This document shows, one piece after another, positions 1 through 6,921 of a DNA stretch of 10,256 nucleotides; position 1 is the stretch's first letter, and every line of letters starts with the position of its first letter. Location: positions 1 through 10,256 of the forward strand of contig JACNFI010000425.1 of assembly GCA_014384665.1 (NCBI GenBank), written 5' to 3'. The notes under the pieces were generated by a model. The model saw nothing but the letters and a program-made list of their open reading frames with translations. It was not told the origin of the DNA and ran no database searches. Both the position numbers and the translations under genes were made by a program. Source of the stretch: Candidatus Cloacimonadota bacterium. Its GTDB lineage: Bacteria; Cloacimonadota; Cloacimonadia; JGIOTU-2.

Positions 1-851
1 TCAAAAAATCTACGATTCAATCCCCAATTTAATTGGGGATAACAAAATTCATCTAAGTATGATTGTAAGTGTTTTTTATCGATTCCATGAAAAGTTCCAC
101 CAATCCATGCTTTTGCATTTCCAGCTATAATATGAACCCATTTTAGTAGTTCATGAGCTTTCTTCCCTGATCCTGCAATAATTTGTCGGTCATGGGTATA
201 TTCTAACTTTTCAACAATCTTATAGGCTTGTAAACCATCTGTCTTAATTGTTTCACCTTTAGTAATGCTTTCTTTAATGATCTTTTCAATTTCTTTCATA
301 TTAACAGACTCAACTACCTGCATCTTTGCAAAAAGCATTTTATCACCATTAGTGGCAACAGAAACTACTACAGGAACTTTTTCAGAACCTCTCCCTTTAT
401 TCTCATTGCCCTCAGATGGACTACCAATAAATGTTTCATCCATCTCAATAACTCCCAATAACTTATATTGACTGTCCCTATCTTTCATGGCTTTTCGTAT
501 CTTATGAAGTATTTCCCAAGCTGTAGCATAACGTAGTTCTAACTTCTTTGATAGTTCCAAAGCAGATATCCCCCGTTTGTCGCTGATTATCAAATAGATA
601 GCCCAAAACCATTTTACTAATGGAATTCTTGTTTTATGCATAATTGTGCCAGATGTAACTGATGCTTGATATTTACATTCTTTACATTGGTATAATTTTC
701 GTGTGCTGTGAAAATAATAAGTAGTATTCCCACATCGTGGGCAAATATATCCATCTGACCACCTTATCTGAAATAGCTTATTTCTACAAGCTTCTTCTGT
801 ATTATATCTCCTTTGAAACTCAAGAAAACTCATATTATAATAAGTAACCAT
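1..851 (-). CDS. IS1595-family transposase (ISXO2-like), 3' end beyond window
   Basis: DDE-type transposase that would cut and rejoin the ends of its own insertion sequence. At least 283 codons are visible and the reading frame is still open at the window edge, so the C-terminus is missing. The ATG at 851 is preceded by AGGAG (858-862) at 6-nt spacing. Residues about 36-61 form a zinc ribbon (CPRCG, then CKECK). The catalytic core follows: first Asp in 'VIEMDETFIG', second in 'IKTDGLQAY', then 'WVHIIAGNAKAWIGGTFHG', the usual IS1595 third-site region. The family normally ends with a motif like FCYRFNRR. Here it reads FCY-PQLNWG-LNRRFF, because a palindrome (21-39) is inserted in frame. Whether the enzyme still works is unknown. 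The family call is from motifs and is firm; the subgroup is not determined. Confidence 0.9.
   Translation of the reverse strand, partial: MVTYYNMSFLEFQRRYNTEEACRNKLFQIRWSDGYICPRCGNTTYYFHSTRKLYQCKECKYQASVTSGTIMHKTRIPLVKWFWAIYLIISDKRGISALELSKKLELRYATAWEILHKIRKAMKDRDSQYKLLGVIEMDETFIGSPSEGNENKGRGSEKVPVVVSVATNGDKMLFAKMQVVESVNMKEIEKIIKESITKGETIKTDGLQAYKIVEKLEYTHDRQIIAGSGKKAHELLKWVHIIAGNAKAWIGGTFHGIDKKHLQSYLDEFCYPQLNWGLNRRFF
21..39. repeat. Short palindrome inserted in the transposase gene
   Basis: The sequence is tccccaatttaattgggga: two 9-nt arms around a single base. Removing 15 nt (on the coding strand cccaattaaattggg) restores TAT CGA TTG AAT, giving FCYRLNRRFF, close to the canonical IS1595 C-terminal motif. 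This suggests a clean 15-bp in-frame insertion. The same TCCCCAATT word forms both ends of the 88-bp element at 5766-5853. Confidence 0.7.
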
Positions 852-1000
852 TATCTACTCCTATTAGTGTATTTTTATGTAAAAAAAATAAAAATGACTA
901 TCCTATTAGCTCCGCATAAGTAATTCCTTTTACAAAACACAAGCATATAGAAATGTATTAAGTAATTGATATTCTATGGAGTTATGATGTATTCTATAAT

Positions 1001-1066
1001 AAAATCATCCAAATATGATTGCAAGTGCTTTTTATCAATTTCATGAAAAGTCCCAACTACCAAACC
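1001..1066 (-). pseudogene. Decayed fragment of a second IS1595-type transposase
   Basis: On the minus strand this reads GTFHEIDKKHLQSYLDDF and then a stop, matching GTFHGIDKKHLQSYLDEF of the transposase at 1-851. At DNA level 1005-1053 matches 49-97 at about 85%, and the differences I counted are all transitions, mostly at third codon positions. That implies the two copies diverged as functional genes before this one decayed. No start, zinc ribbon or first two catalytic Asp residues remain. The flanks, 921-1000 and 1067-1135, show no gene that I can recognise. Confidence 0.75.
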
Positions 1067-1135
1067 ATTATTAACATGCTAATTACCACATCTTTACATA
1101 AAAATATTTGACATAAATTAATTTTATAGAAATTT

Positions 1136-1617
1136 CTTACGGAGTTAACAGGATAGTCATTAAAATAAAATACTGAAAATCTTGTCAACAAACTTACGGA
1201 GTTAACAGGATAGTCATTAAAATAAAATACTGAAAATCTTGTCAACAAACTTACGGAGTTAACAGGATAGTCATTAAAATAAAATACTGAAAATCTTGTC
1301 AACAAACTTACGGAGTTAACAGGATAGTCATTAAAATAAAATACTGAAAATCTTGTCAACAAACTTACGGAGTTAACAGGATAGTCATTAAAATAAAATA
1401 CTGAAAATCTTGTCAACAAACTTACGGAGTTAACAGGATAGTCATTAAAATAAAATACTGAAAATCTTGTCAACAAACTTACGGAGTTAACAGGATAGTC
1501 ATTAAAATAAAATACTGAAAATCTTGTCAACAAACTTACGGAGTTAACAGGATAGTCATTAAAATAAAATACTGAAAATCTTGTCAACAAACTTACGGAG
1601 TTAACAGGATAGTCATT
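1136..1617. repeat. Tandem array: 8 identical 57-bp units plus a 26-bp partial unit
   Basis: Units begin at 1136, 1193, 1250, 1307, 1364, 1421, 1478 and 1535; a ninth, partial unit covers 1592-1617. I see no mismatch between copies. Each unit is a 26-bp word beginning cttacggagttaacaggata and a 31-bp AT-rich filler, and the array starts and ends with the 26-bp word. That word is an inverted, near-identical copy of 893-920, upstream of the transposase, so it is probably an IS terminal inverted repeat. Because 57 is a multiple of 3, one minus-strand frame stays open across the array and gives a 19-residue repeat; I regard this as a by-product. Confidence 0.95.
1159..1188 (-). promoter_or_regulatory. 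Possible outward-facing promoter in each array unit (first copy shown)
   Basis: On the minus strand each full unit contains TTGACA (1183-1188 in the first) and, 18 nt downstream, TTTAAT (1159-1164), five of six bases of TATAAT. The direction is outward through the putative IS end, toward the transposase remnant and the transposase strand. The arrangement recurs eight times at 57-bp intervals. AT-rich DNA often yields such matches by chance, so this is a candidate only. Confidence 0.3.
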
Positions 1618-1618
1618 T

Positions 1619-2362
1619 TTAATAAATTGTACAATATGTGATAATTCTAATTGTAGTGAAGGCACAATAAGGCAACTTATAAATACAAATCTAACTCTGA
1701 TAAATTATATATTAAGAAATTATGCACAGGATGAAATCTGGTTTCTTCCTTATCATGAACCGAATACAGTAACTATCTCTTACACCAATATTGACGGCGG
1801 AATAAATGCAATAAATACAAACAACAACGGTACGGTTAACTGGGGAGAAGGCAACATAGATGCAGACCCACTTTTTGTGGGTGGAGACCCTTTCAGTTAT
1901 CAATTAACAGAAGGTTCTCCCTGCATAGATGCTGGCAATCCAGATACTACTGGACTAAATCTACCACCAACAGATTTAGCGGGCTATCCAAGAATATATA
2001 ACGGAAGAATAGACATTGGTGCTTATGAATGGCAAGGACAAGGAGTAGAAGAACCAGATACATCATTTATAAACAAATTATATCTTTTCCAGAATAAACC
2101 AAATCCTTTTCGTTTATCTACAACAATAACATTCATCTCAGCAGATTATGAGAGATTGAAAGATTACAAATTATCCATCTACAATGCAAAAGGACAACTC
2201 ATCAAAACTTATGATGGCAAAAAAGACAATTTCTGGGTAAAGACAGATATTGTCTGGGATGGGATGGATGAGGATGGGAAGAAGGTAAGTCCGGGTGTTT
2301 ATTTTTATAAGTTGATTTATGGGGATAAGGCTGTGACAAAGAAGATGGTACTGATACACTAA
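1619..2362 (+). pseudogene. 5'-truncated secreted beta-helix protein with FlgD/T9SS-type C-terminal sorting domain
   Basis: The frame is open from just inside the last array unit (an in-frame TAG lies at 1610-1612) to TAA at 2360-2362. It has no plausible start; GTG at 1877 is internal to a conserved motif. The first part (INCTICDNS..., NLTLINYILRN..., TVTISYTNIDGG) resembles repeats of a right-handed parallel beta-helix. Next comes the 'DADPLFVGGDPFSYQL' and 'GSPCIDAGNPD' block typical of choice-of-anchor/pectate-lyase-like surface proteins. The last ~90 residues are a FlgD-like Ig fold: LYLFQNKPNPF, LSIYNAKGQLIKTY, IVWDGMDEDGKKVSPGVYFYKL, KKMVLIH. Such domains direct export and surface attachment in FCB bacteria. 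The lost part would hold the signal peptide and more beta-helix. The remaining frame is undamaged, so the truncation looks fairly recent. Confidence 0.85.
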
Positions 2363-2394
2363 ATAAGCAGAGAAAGTATCGTCAGTTGCTGGAG

Positions 2395-2411
2395 GAAAGG
2401 CTTTGCTTTTC
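2395..2411. terminator. Weak hairpin between two convergent genes
   Basis: The arms gaaaggc and gcttttc around ttt pair with one wobble, in the 48-bp gap between the stop of the surface-protein remnant (+) and the stop of ruvB (-). The site suits a shared terminator, but the stem is short and there is no clear T-tract. Confidence 0.25.
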
Positions 2412-3445
2412 TAATCTTCAAACAACGATTTTTGTTTTGGGGTTTTTTTAACTGATTTTTCTATTCCAAAATGTTTGTAAGCAAGAGTGGTGGCTTCTCT
2501 TCCTCGTAAAGTTCTCTTCAAAAAACCTTGTTGAACCAAATATGGCTCATAAATCTCTTCTATTGTTCCTGGCTCTTCACCAACTGCCATTGAGAGAGTT
2601 TTCAAGCCAACAGGTCCTCCAGCATAATTTTTAATAATACTTGTAATCAGTTTCTTATCCATATCATCCAAGCCAAGTTCATCAACATCCAGCATTTTTA
2701 GGGCTTTTTGAGAAATCTCTTTTGTGATTTTCCCATCTGCTTTGATTTGAGCATAATCACGGACTCTTCTTAAAAGACGATTGGCAACACGAGGAGTTCC
2801 ACGAGACCTTTTGGCAATCTCCATTGTACCATTTTCATCAATCATAACCTTCAGAATTTTGGCTGAACGAAGTACAATTTTAAAGATGTCATCAGCGTCA
2901 TAATAGTCCAGACGAAGAGCAAGCCCAAACCTGCTTCGCATTGGTGCAGTAATCAGTCCGGCGCGGGTTGTTGCACCAATCAATGTAAATGGGTCTAAAT
3001 TAAGTCGTAAAGACCTGGCGCTTGGTCCCTGGTCTATTATTATCTCAAGATTGAAATCTTCCATTGCAGGGTAAAGATACTCCTCAACGATATGGTTAAG
3101 CCGATGGATTTCATCCAAAAAAAGCACATCCTTCTCATTCAAATTTGTGAGAATTCCCGCTAAATCTGTGGGCTTATCTACCGCTGGTCCTGAACTTGTT
3201 TTAATATCTGTTTTCAATTCATTTGCCACGATGTATGCTAATGTAGTTTTTCCGAGACCTGGCGGTCCATAAAAAAGAATATGGTCAATTGCTTCATTTC
3301 GCAGTTTTCCTGCTTCAATTGTGATGGATAGAATTTCTTTAATTTTTTTCTGCCCAACAAAATCATCCAACCGTTTTGGTCGAAGAGTAATATCATACTG
3401 TTTGTCCTCTTCCATTGGCTCGGGATTAGTGATTCTCTCACTCAT
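2411..3445 (-). CDS. ruvB: Holliday junction branch migration helicase RuvB
   Basis: ATP-driven motor that, with RuvA, moves Holliday junctions during recombinational repair before RuvC resolves them. The 344 residues match the usual family length. Seen in order: an N-terminal segment with LRPKRLDDFVGQ (21-32); Walker A GPPGLGKT (60-67); Walker B VLFLDEIH (107-114); sensor-type LIGATTRAG (155-163); the MRSRFG segment (169-174) with the arginine-finger region; GTPRVANRLLRRVRDYA; and a C-terminal winged helix ending GREATTLAYKHFG. The ATG at 3445 has AGAGGAG at 3451-3457, 5 nt away, which fixes the start. No ruvA or ruvC lies in the window. It lies downstream of uvrB on the same strand, separated by about 320 bp of palindromes, so joint transcription is uncertain. 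Confidence 0.97.
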   Translation of the reverse strand: MSERITNPEPMEEDKQYDITLRPKRLDDFVGQKKIKEILSITIEAGKLRNEAIDHILFYGPPGLGKTTLAYIVANELKTDIKTSSGPAVDKPTDLAGILTNLNEKDVLFLDEIHRLNHIVEEYLYPAMEDFNLEIIIDQGPSARSLRLNLDPFTLIGATTRAGLITAPMRSRFGLALRLDYYDADDIFKIVLRSAKILKVMIDENGTMEIAKRSRGTPRVANRLLRRVRDYAQIKADGKITKEISQKALKMLDVDELGLDDMDKKLITSIIKNYAGGPVGLKTLSMAVGEEPGTIEEIYEPYLVQQGFLKRTLRGREATTLAYKHFGIEKSVKKTPKQKSLFED

Positions 3446-3501
3446 AAAAACTCCTCTGAAAAATGGCTAAAGCCGTCAAAACGCTTTGCTGTCATTTGCT
3501 C

Positions 3502-3628
3502 ACTTCCCCGCGTCCGCGGGGATCGCTGTCATAAGCACCTTTGGGGCGTCACTAACTCATAATGACAATTTATGACGATTCGCCAATTGGCGAATCATAT
3601 GACGCTATCCCCGCGGACGCGGGGAAGT
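3502..3628. repeat. Palindromic intergenic element between uvrB and ruvB
   Basis: Two 22-bp arms, 3502-3523 and 3607-3628, are perfect reverse complements. Each arm contains its own hairpin, ccccgcg-tc-cgcgggg or its inverse. The similarity extends a few bases further inward (gtcata on both sides). Midway lies a perfect 20-bp palindrome, gattcgccaattggcgaatc (3577-3596), flanked by direct copies of tatgacg (3571-3577 and 3598-3604). The GC-rich stems stand out from AT-rich surroundings. The rest of the 3446-3768 gap holds near-repeats of acgctttgct (3481 and 3648) and a small hairpin atggc-ttca-gccat (3750-3763), but no gene. Confidence 0.85.
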
Positions 3629-3768
3629 AGCTTATGACTTTTTATTACGCTTTGCTCGTCTCATTTTTGCTCACTTTGTTTTTGGTCTATTTGGGTCCTA
3701 ACATAATAACTATTTAATGACGCTCCGCAGGAGGTTATGACCATTTATGATGGCTTCAGCCATTTCAT

Positions 3769-5748
3769 TTACATCTCTTTTAATTCCAAAATTCTATCTC
3801 TTATTTCTGCTGCTTCTTCAAATCTTAATTCTTTTGCTAATTTTCTCATTTCTCTGGTAAGTAAGTCAATAACATCATCGCGACTTTTTATATTTATGTA
3901 TTGTTTGAAGTCAACTTTTTTCGGTTTTTCTTTCTTCTTTTGGTCTGCAACTACAGTGGAAAGCATAATACTGTCAATAGTTTTCTGAATTGATTCTGGT
4001 GTGATATTATGCTGAATGTTATATTCTCCCTGGATTTTTCTTCTACGGTTTGTTTCTGAAATTGCCTTTTTCATTGCTTTTGAAACCTCATCACCATAAA
4101 AAATAACTTTTCCATCAATGTTTCTTGCTGCTCTGCCAGCAGTTTGGATAAGTGACCTTTCAGAGCGTAAAAATCCTGCCTTATCTGCATCCATAATTGC
4201 AACCAACGACACTTCGGGCAGATCCAACCCTTCTCGTAAAAGATTTACACCAATCAGCACATCAATTTCTCCAAGTCGCAATTCTCGTATTAGTTTGGTT
4301 CTATCTAAAGTTTGAATATCACTATGCAGATACTTTACTTTCTGACCTGTTTGCGAGATATATTCTGTTAGGTCTTCTGCCATCTTTTTTGTCAAAGTTG
4401 TAACGAGAATTCGCTGTTTTTTTTCAACAAGTTTCTGAATCTGTTCAAGCAAATCATCAACTTGATATCTTGCAGATTTTAAAATTATTTCCGGGTCTAT
4501 CAAACCTGTGGGACGGACAACTTGCTCTACAAAAACTCCATTGCATTTCTCAAATTCATACTCCGCTGGTGTTGCCGACATAAAGATAACCTGATTTATC
4601 AATTCTTCAAATTCCTTGAACTTGAGTGGCCGATTATCATAAGCAGAGGGAAGCCGAAATCCATTATCAATCAAACTTTTTTTTCTTGAATAATCGCCAC
4701 CATACATCGCGTGAAGTTGTGGAATTGTTGCGTGAGATTCATCAATTATTACTAGATAATCTTTAGAAAAGTAATCCAAAAGGCAATACGGTCTTTGACC
4801 TGGTTTTCTGCCGGAAAGATGTCTGGAATAATTTTCTATCCCGGATACATATCCAACTTCTTTAAGCATTTCCAGGTCAAATTTTGTTCGCTGTTCTATT
4901 CTTTGTGCTTCTATCAATAAATTTTGTGATTTGAACCATTTTATTCTTTCTTTAAGTTCTTGTTCAATACTTTTCAAAGCCATTTCTAATCTTATGGGAG
5001 ATGTAACAAAATGCCGAGCAGGATAAACAGAATACCTTTCCATTTCCTCCAAAATTTCTCCAGTAAGAGGATTAATGCGAAAAATTGCACCAATTCCATG
5101 AAATGAGAATTCCACTCTAATAGAATTCTCAAGATATGCAGGATATATCTCAATTACATCGCCTCGCACCCGAAAAGTTCCTCTCTGAAATTCAAAGTCA
5201 TTACGAGAATAGTAAATATCAACCAATTTTCTGAGAAGTTCATCCCTTTCAATATTTTGTCCAATATGCAAATCTATTAAAGATTCACGATAATCCTCTG
5301 GCACACCCAGACCATAAATACAGGAGACACTTGCTACAATGATAACATCTCGCCGTTCCATTAAGGACATTGTAGTTCGCAACCGCAATCTATCAATCTG
5401 CTCGTTTATATCTGCATCCTTCTCAATATAGGTGTCTGTTACAGGGAGATATGCCTCGGGCTGATAGTAATCATAATAACTAACAAAATATTCAACTGCA
5501 TTTTCTGGAAAAAGTTGTTTCATTTCACCATAAAGTTGAGCGGCAAGGGTTTTATTGTGCGATATAATTATCGTTGGACGATTTGTGTTCTTTATAACAT
5601 TTGCAATTGTGAAAGTTTTGCCTGAGCCGGTTACTCCTAAAAGGGTTTGATATTTTTGGTTTTTTAGAATGCCGTTTGTCAATTCAGAAATGGCTTGAGG
5701 TTGGTCACCTTTGGGTTTATAGTCTGAAACTAACTTAAATTCATCCAT
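3769..5748 (-). CDS. uvrB: UvrABC system protein B (excision nuclease damage-verification helicase)
   Basis: Central subunit of nucleotide excision repair: it receives damaged DNA from UvrA, verifies the lesion with its beta-hairpin and recruits UvrC. With the ATG at 5748 it has 659 residues, normal for the family, and begins MDEFKLVSDYKPKGDQPQAI like other UvrB proteins. Walker A GVTGSGKT is at 38-45; the beta-hairpin region YYDYYQPEAYLP begins at 91; a DEAD-type VIIDESH motif follows; then helicase motifs IFMSATPAEYE, GVNLLREGLDLPEVSL and QTAGRAARN. The last ~40 residues form the UVR domain (REMRKLAKELRFEEAAEIRDRI) that binds UvrC. The frame is open upstream to a TTG at 5772 and a GTG at 5763, both within or beside the element at 5766-5853. 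I prefer 5748 by family alignment, although its ribosome binding site is weak. No uvrA or uvrC is in the window. Confidence 0.96.
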   Translation of the reverse strand: MDEFKLVSDYKPKGDQPQAISELTNGILKNQKYQTLLGVTGSGKTFTIANVIKNTNRPTIIISHNKTLAAQLYGEMKQLFPENAVEYFVSYYDYYQPEAYLPVTDTYIEKDADINEQIDRLRLRTTMSLMERRDVIIVASVSCIYGLGVPEDYRESLIDLHIGQNIERDELLRKLVDIYYSRNDFEFQRGTFRVRGDVIEIYPAYLENSIRVEFSFHGIGAIFRINPLTGEILEEMERYSVYPARHFVTSPIRLEMALKSIEQELKERIKWFKSQNLLIEAQRIEQRTKFDLEMLKEVGYVSGIENYSRHLSGRKPGQRPYCLLDYFSKDYLVIIDESHATIPQLHAMYGGDYSRKKSLIDNGFRLPSAYDNRPLKFKEFEELINQVIFMSATPAEYEFEKCNGVFVEQVVRPTGLIDPEIILKSARYQVDDLLEQIQKLVEKKQRILVTTLTKKMAEDLTEYISQTGQKVKYLHSDIQTLDRTKLIRELRLGEIDVLIGVNLLREGLDLPEVSLVAIMDADKAGFLRSERSLIQTAGRAARNIDGKVIFYGDEVSKAMKKAISETNRRRKIQGEYNIQHNITPESIQKTIDSIMLSTVVADQKKKEKPKKVDFKQYINIKSRDDVIDLLTREMRKLAKELRFEEAAEIRDRILELKEM

Positions 5749-5765
5749 TTTATTTTTTGCCACAA

Positions 5766-5853
5766 TCCCCAATTAAGCACATTCCTGGTCCCCGAGATTC
5801 CCAATTATCCCCGAGCAAATCGGGGAGGGAACGTGGAGCTCAGGAATTGGGGA
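5766..5853. repeat. Small palindromic element with CCCCAATT ends
   Basis: TCCCCAATT (5766-5774) and its reverse complement AATTGGGGA (5845-5853) bound 88 bp. Inside are another attcccaatt word and a hairpin, tccccga-gcaaa-tcgggga (5808-5826). It begins 17 bp upstream of the chosen uvrB ATG, and its end overlaps upstream in-frame alternative starts. The same terminal word makes up the palindrome inside the transposase at 21-39, so the two appear to be members of one dispersed family. Confidence 0.7.
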
Positions 5854-5967
5854 CACTAAGACACAAAGGTTATTTCAGAAATAAAATACAAATTCTATTC
5901 ATGCCAAAGGCAGATCCTTCGGACTTCGTTATCTGCGACTAATAATTATCTTTTTTTATACTAAAAC

Positions 5968-5997
5968 TTGACAAGCAAAATGGTGTATTTTTATAGA
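5968..5997 (+). promoter_or_regulatory. Sigma-70-type promoter for the tRNA
   Basis: TTGACA (5968-5973) is a perfect -35 hexamer. After 17 or 18 nt comes TTATAG/TATAGA (5991-5997). This predicts initiation about 6004-6006, a few bases before the tRNA at 6013. The rest of the 5854-5967 gap has only a weak hairpin (gcagat 5910-5915 with atctgc 5931-5936). Confidence 0.6.
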
Positions 5998-6012
5998 AAC
6001 CTAAGTTGATTT

Positions 6013-6088
6013 GGGCCCATAGCTCATCTGGTAGAGCTCCCGGCTCATAACCGGGCGGTGAGAGGTTCGAGCCCTCTTGGGCCCACCA
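6013..6088 (+). tRNA. tRNA with CAU anticodon (elongator Met or Ile2)
   Basis: A full 76-nt cloverleaf with encoded CCA. The acceptor GGGCCCA pairs with TGGGCCC; the D stem is GCTC/GAGC; the anticodon stem CCCGG/CCGGG encloses CTCATAA, giving anticodon CAT; the variable loop is 5 nt; the T stem AGAGG/CCTCT carries TTCGAGC. Position 1 pairs with 72 and the anticodon stem lacks the run of three G:C pairs ending at the loop, so it is not the initiator. Elongator Met and lysidine-modified Ile2 share this anticodon and I cannot separate them by eye. It is convergent with phoU. Confidence 0.95.
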
Positions 6089-6145
6089 TTTTAACAAATT
6101 GGATTTCTTTTCTTTAAATTGTCAATTTATATGAATGTTTGTAAT

Positions 6146-6811
6146 TTAATATTTTGATACATTGATTCTTTCCATTTTTCCAGTTACAAGAAAGACAATT
6201 CGCTCACAAATATTAGTAACTCTGTCAGCGATTCTCTCCAAATTATGCGCAACCCAGAGCAAATATGTTGCTCTGGTAATTGTCTTCGGGTCTTCAATCA
6301 TATAAGTTAATAGTTTCCGATAGATCTGTTCATACAGCATATCTACATTATCGTCCATTTTACAAATTGCAATTGCACTATTTTCGTCCCGCTGTATAAA
6401 TGCATTAAGGCTTTTTTTTAACATCTCAATAGTAATTTCAGCCATTCGTGGAATATCAATCAAAGGTTTGATGAAAGGTTCATTTCCATACATAATTACA
6501 ATTCTGGCAATCCCTTCTGCATGATCTCCCATTCTTTCCAAATCTGTAATGATATTCAAAATTGCTATTATATCTCGTAAGTCAGAAGCAACTGGCTGTT
6601 GAGTTGCAATCAAATTAATACATTTCTCTTCTATATCCCATCGTTTTTTATTGATAAGAAGATCACCTGATATAATTTTTTCTGCCTCGGAAATATTGCG
6701 TGATTTTAACGCCTCAATAGAACAATTTACAGCCATCACAACCATTTCACCCATAATTATTAGTTCCTGTTCAAGTTCTTTTATATGTAATTGAAAAGAT
6801 TCTCTTGCCAT
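6146..6811 (-). CDS. phoU: Phosphate-specific transport system accessory protein PhoU
   Basis: Cytoplasmic regulator that links the Pst phosphate transporter to the PhoR-type sensor kinase and dampens uptake when phosphate is plentiful. At 221 residues it has family length. Two PhoU helical-bundle repeats are visible, each with its metal-site helix: DLERMGDHAEGIA (90-102) and NLERIADRVTNIC (190-202). The ATG at 6811 has AAGAGGT about 6 nt upstream. It is the last gene of the pst block, 110 bp after pstB, across a hairpin and 9-bp repeats. No phoR or phoB is in the window, so which kinase it serves cannot be seen here. Confidence 0.95.
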   Translation of the reverse strand: MARESFQLHIKELEQELIIMGEMVVMAVNCSIEALKSRNISEAEKIISGDLLINKKRWDIEEKCINLIATQQPVASDLRDIIAILNIITDLERMGDHAEGIARIVIMYGNEPFIKPLIDIPRMAEITIEMLKKSLNAFIQRDENSAIAICKMDDNVDMLYEQIYRKLLTYMIEDPKTITRATYLLWVAHNLERIADRVTNICERIVFLVTGKMERINVSKY

Positions 6812-6846
6812 AATTTTACCTCTTATGAATCAGTTGAATCGGTTTA

Positions 6847-6875
6847 CCCCGTTAGATGTTTACTATCTAATGGGG
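6847..6875. repeat. Hairpin in the pstB-phoU gap
   Basis: The arms ccccgttagat (6847-6857) and atctaatgggg (6865-6875) pair at 10 of 11 positions around a 7-nt loop. On the transcribed strand it lies after the pstB stop and before phoU. There is no T-tract, so it is more likely an RNA-stability or attenuating stem, or a small palindromic repeat, than a terminator. Confidence 0.5.
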
Positions 6876-6917
6876 TTCAACCAGTTCAACCAATTCAACC
6901 AGTTCAACCAGTTCAAC
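6876..6917. repeat. 9-bp tandem repeat, about 4.7 copies
   Basis: ttcaaccag is repeated head to tail at 6876, 6885, 6894 and 6903, followed by ttcaac; the second copy reads ttcaaccaa. It directly abuts the hairpin at 6847-6875 and stops 4 bp from the pstB stop codon. A related word, cagttgaat, lies upstream near 6830. It is non-coding as far as I can see. Confidence 0.85.
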
Positions 6918-6921
6918 TATT

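Larger units (their letters stand above)
1..920 (-). mobile_element. IS1595-like insertion sequence, partial; right end near 920
   Basis: The transposase gene occupies most of the element. Upstream of its start, 893-920 read on the minus strand (beginning CTTATGCGGAGCTAATAGGA) matches the 26-bp word that opens every unit of the array at 1136-1617, at 24 of 26 positions with one 2-nt gap and in the opposite orientation. Opposed copies of one word next to a transposase gene are what terminal inverted repeats look like, so I place the outer right end near 920. The left end and any target-site duplication lie outside the window, so the boundary is inferred. Confidence 0.65.

Noticed and set aside
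970..1000. Left terminal repeat of the second IS remnant (ctatggagttatgatg)
   Set aside because: Shares GGAGTTA with the array word, but overall only about half the positions match, which is too weak to claim.
1136..1617. CRISPR array
   Set aside because: The segments between the 26-bp words are identical to each other, so there are no unique spacers, and no cas gene is in the window. It is a plain tandem repeat.
1057..1665. 202-codon minus-strand frame coding a 19-residue repeat protein
   Set aside because: It is open only because the 57-bp period is a multiple of three. It starts antisense within the surface-protein remnant, has no good ribosome binding site, and its ends lie in unrelated sequence.
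1877..2362. Independent 161-aa protein from GTG 1877
   Set aside because: The same frame continues upstream with conserved DADPLFV and beta-helix segments, so the GTG is internal to a longer truncated protein.
5910..5936. Riboswitch or structured leader upstream of uvrB
   Set aside because: Only a 6-bp stem with a large loop (gcagat/atctgc); no recognisable aptamer core.
6013..6088. Initiator tRNA-fMet
   Set aside because: Has a normal 1:72 pair and lacks the three G:C pairs next to the anticodon loop that mark initiators.
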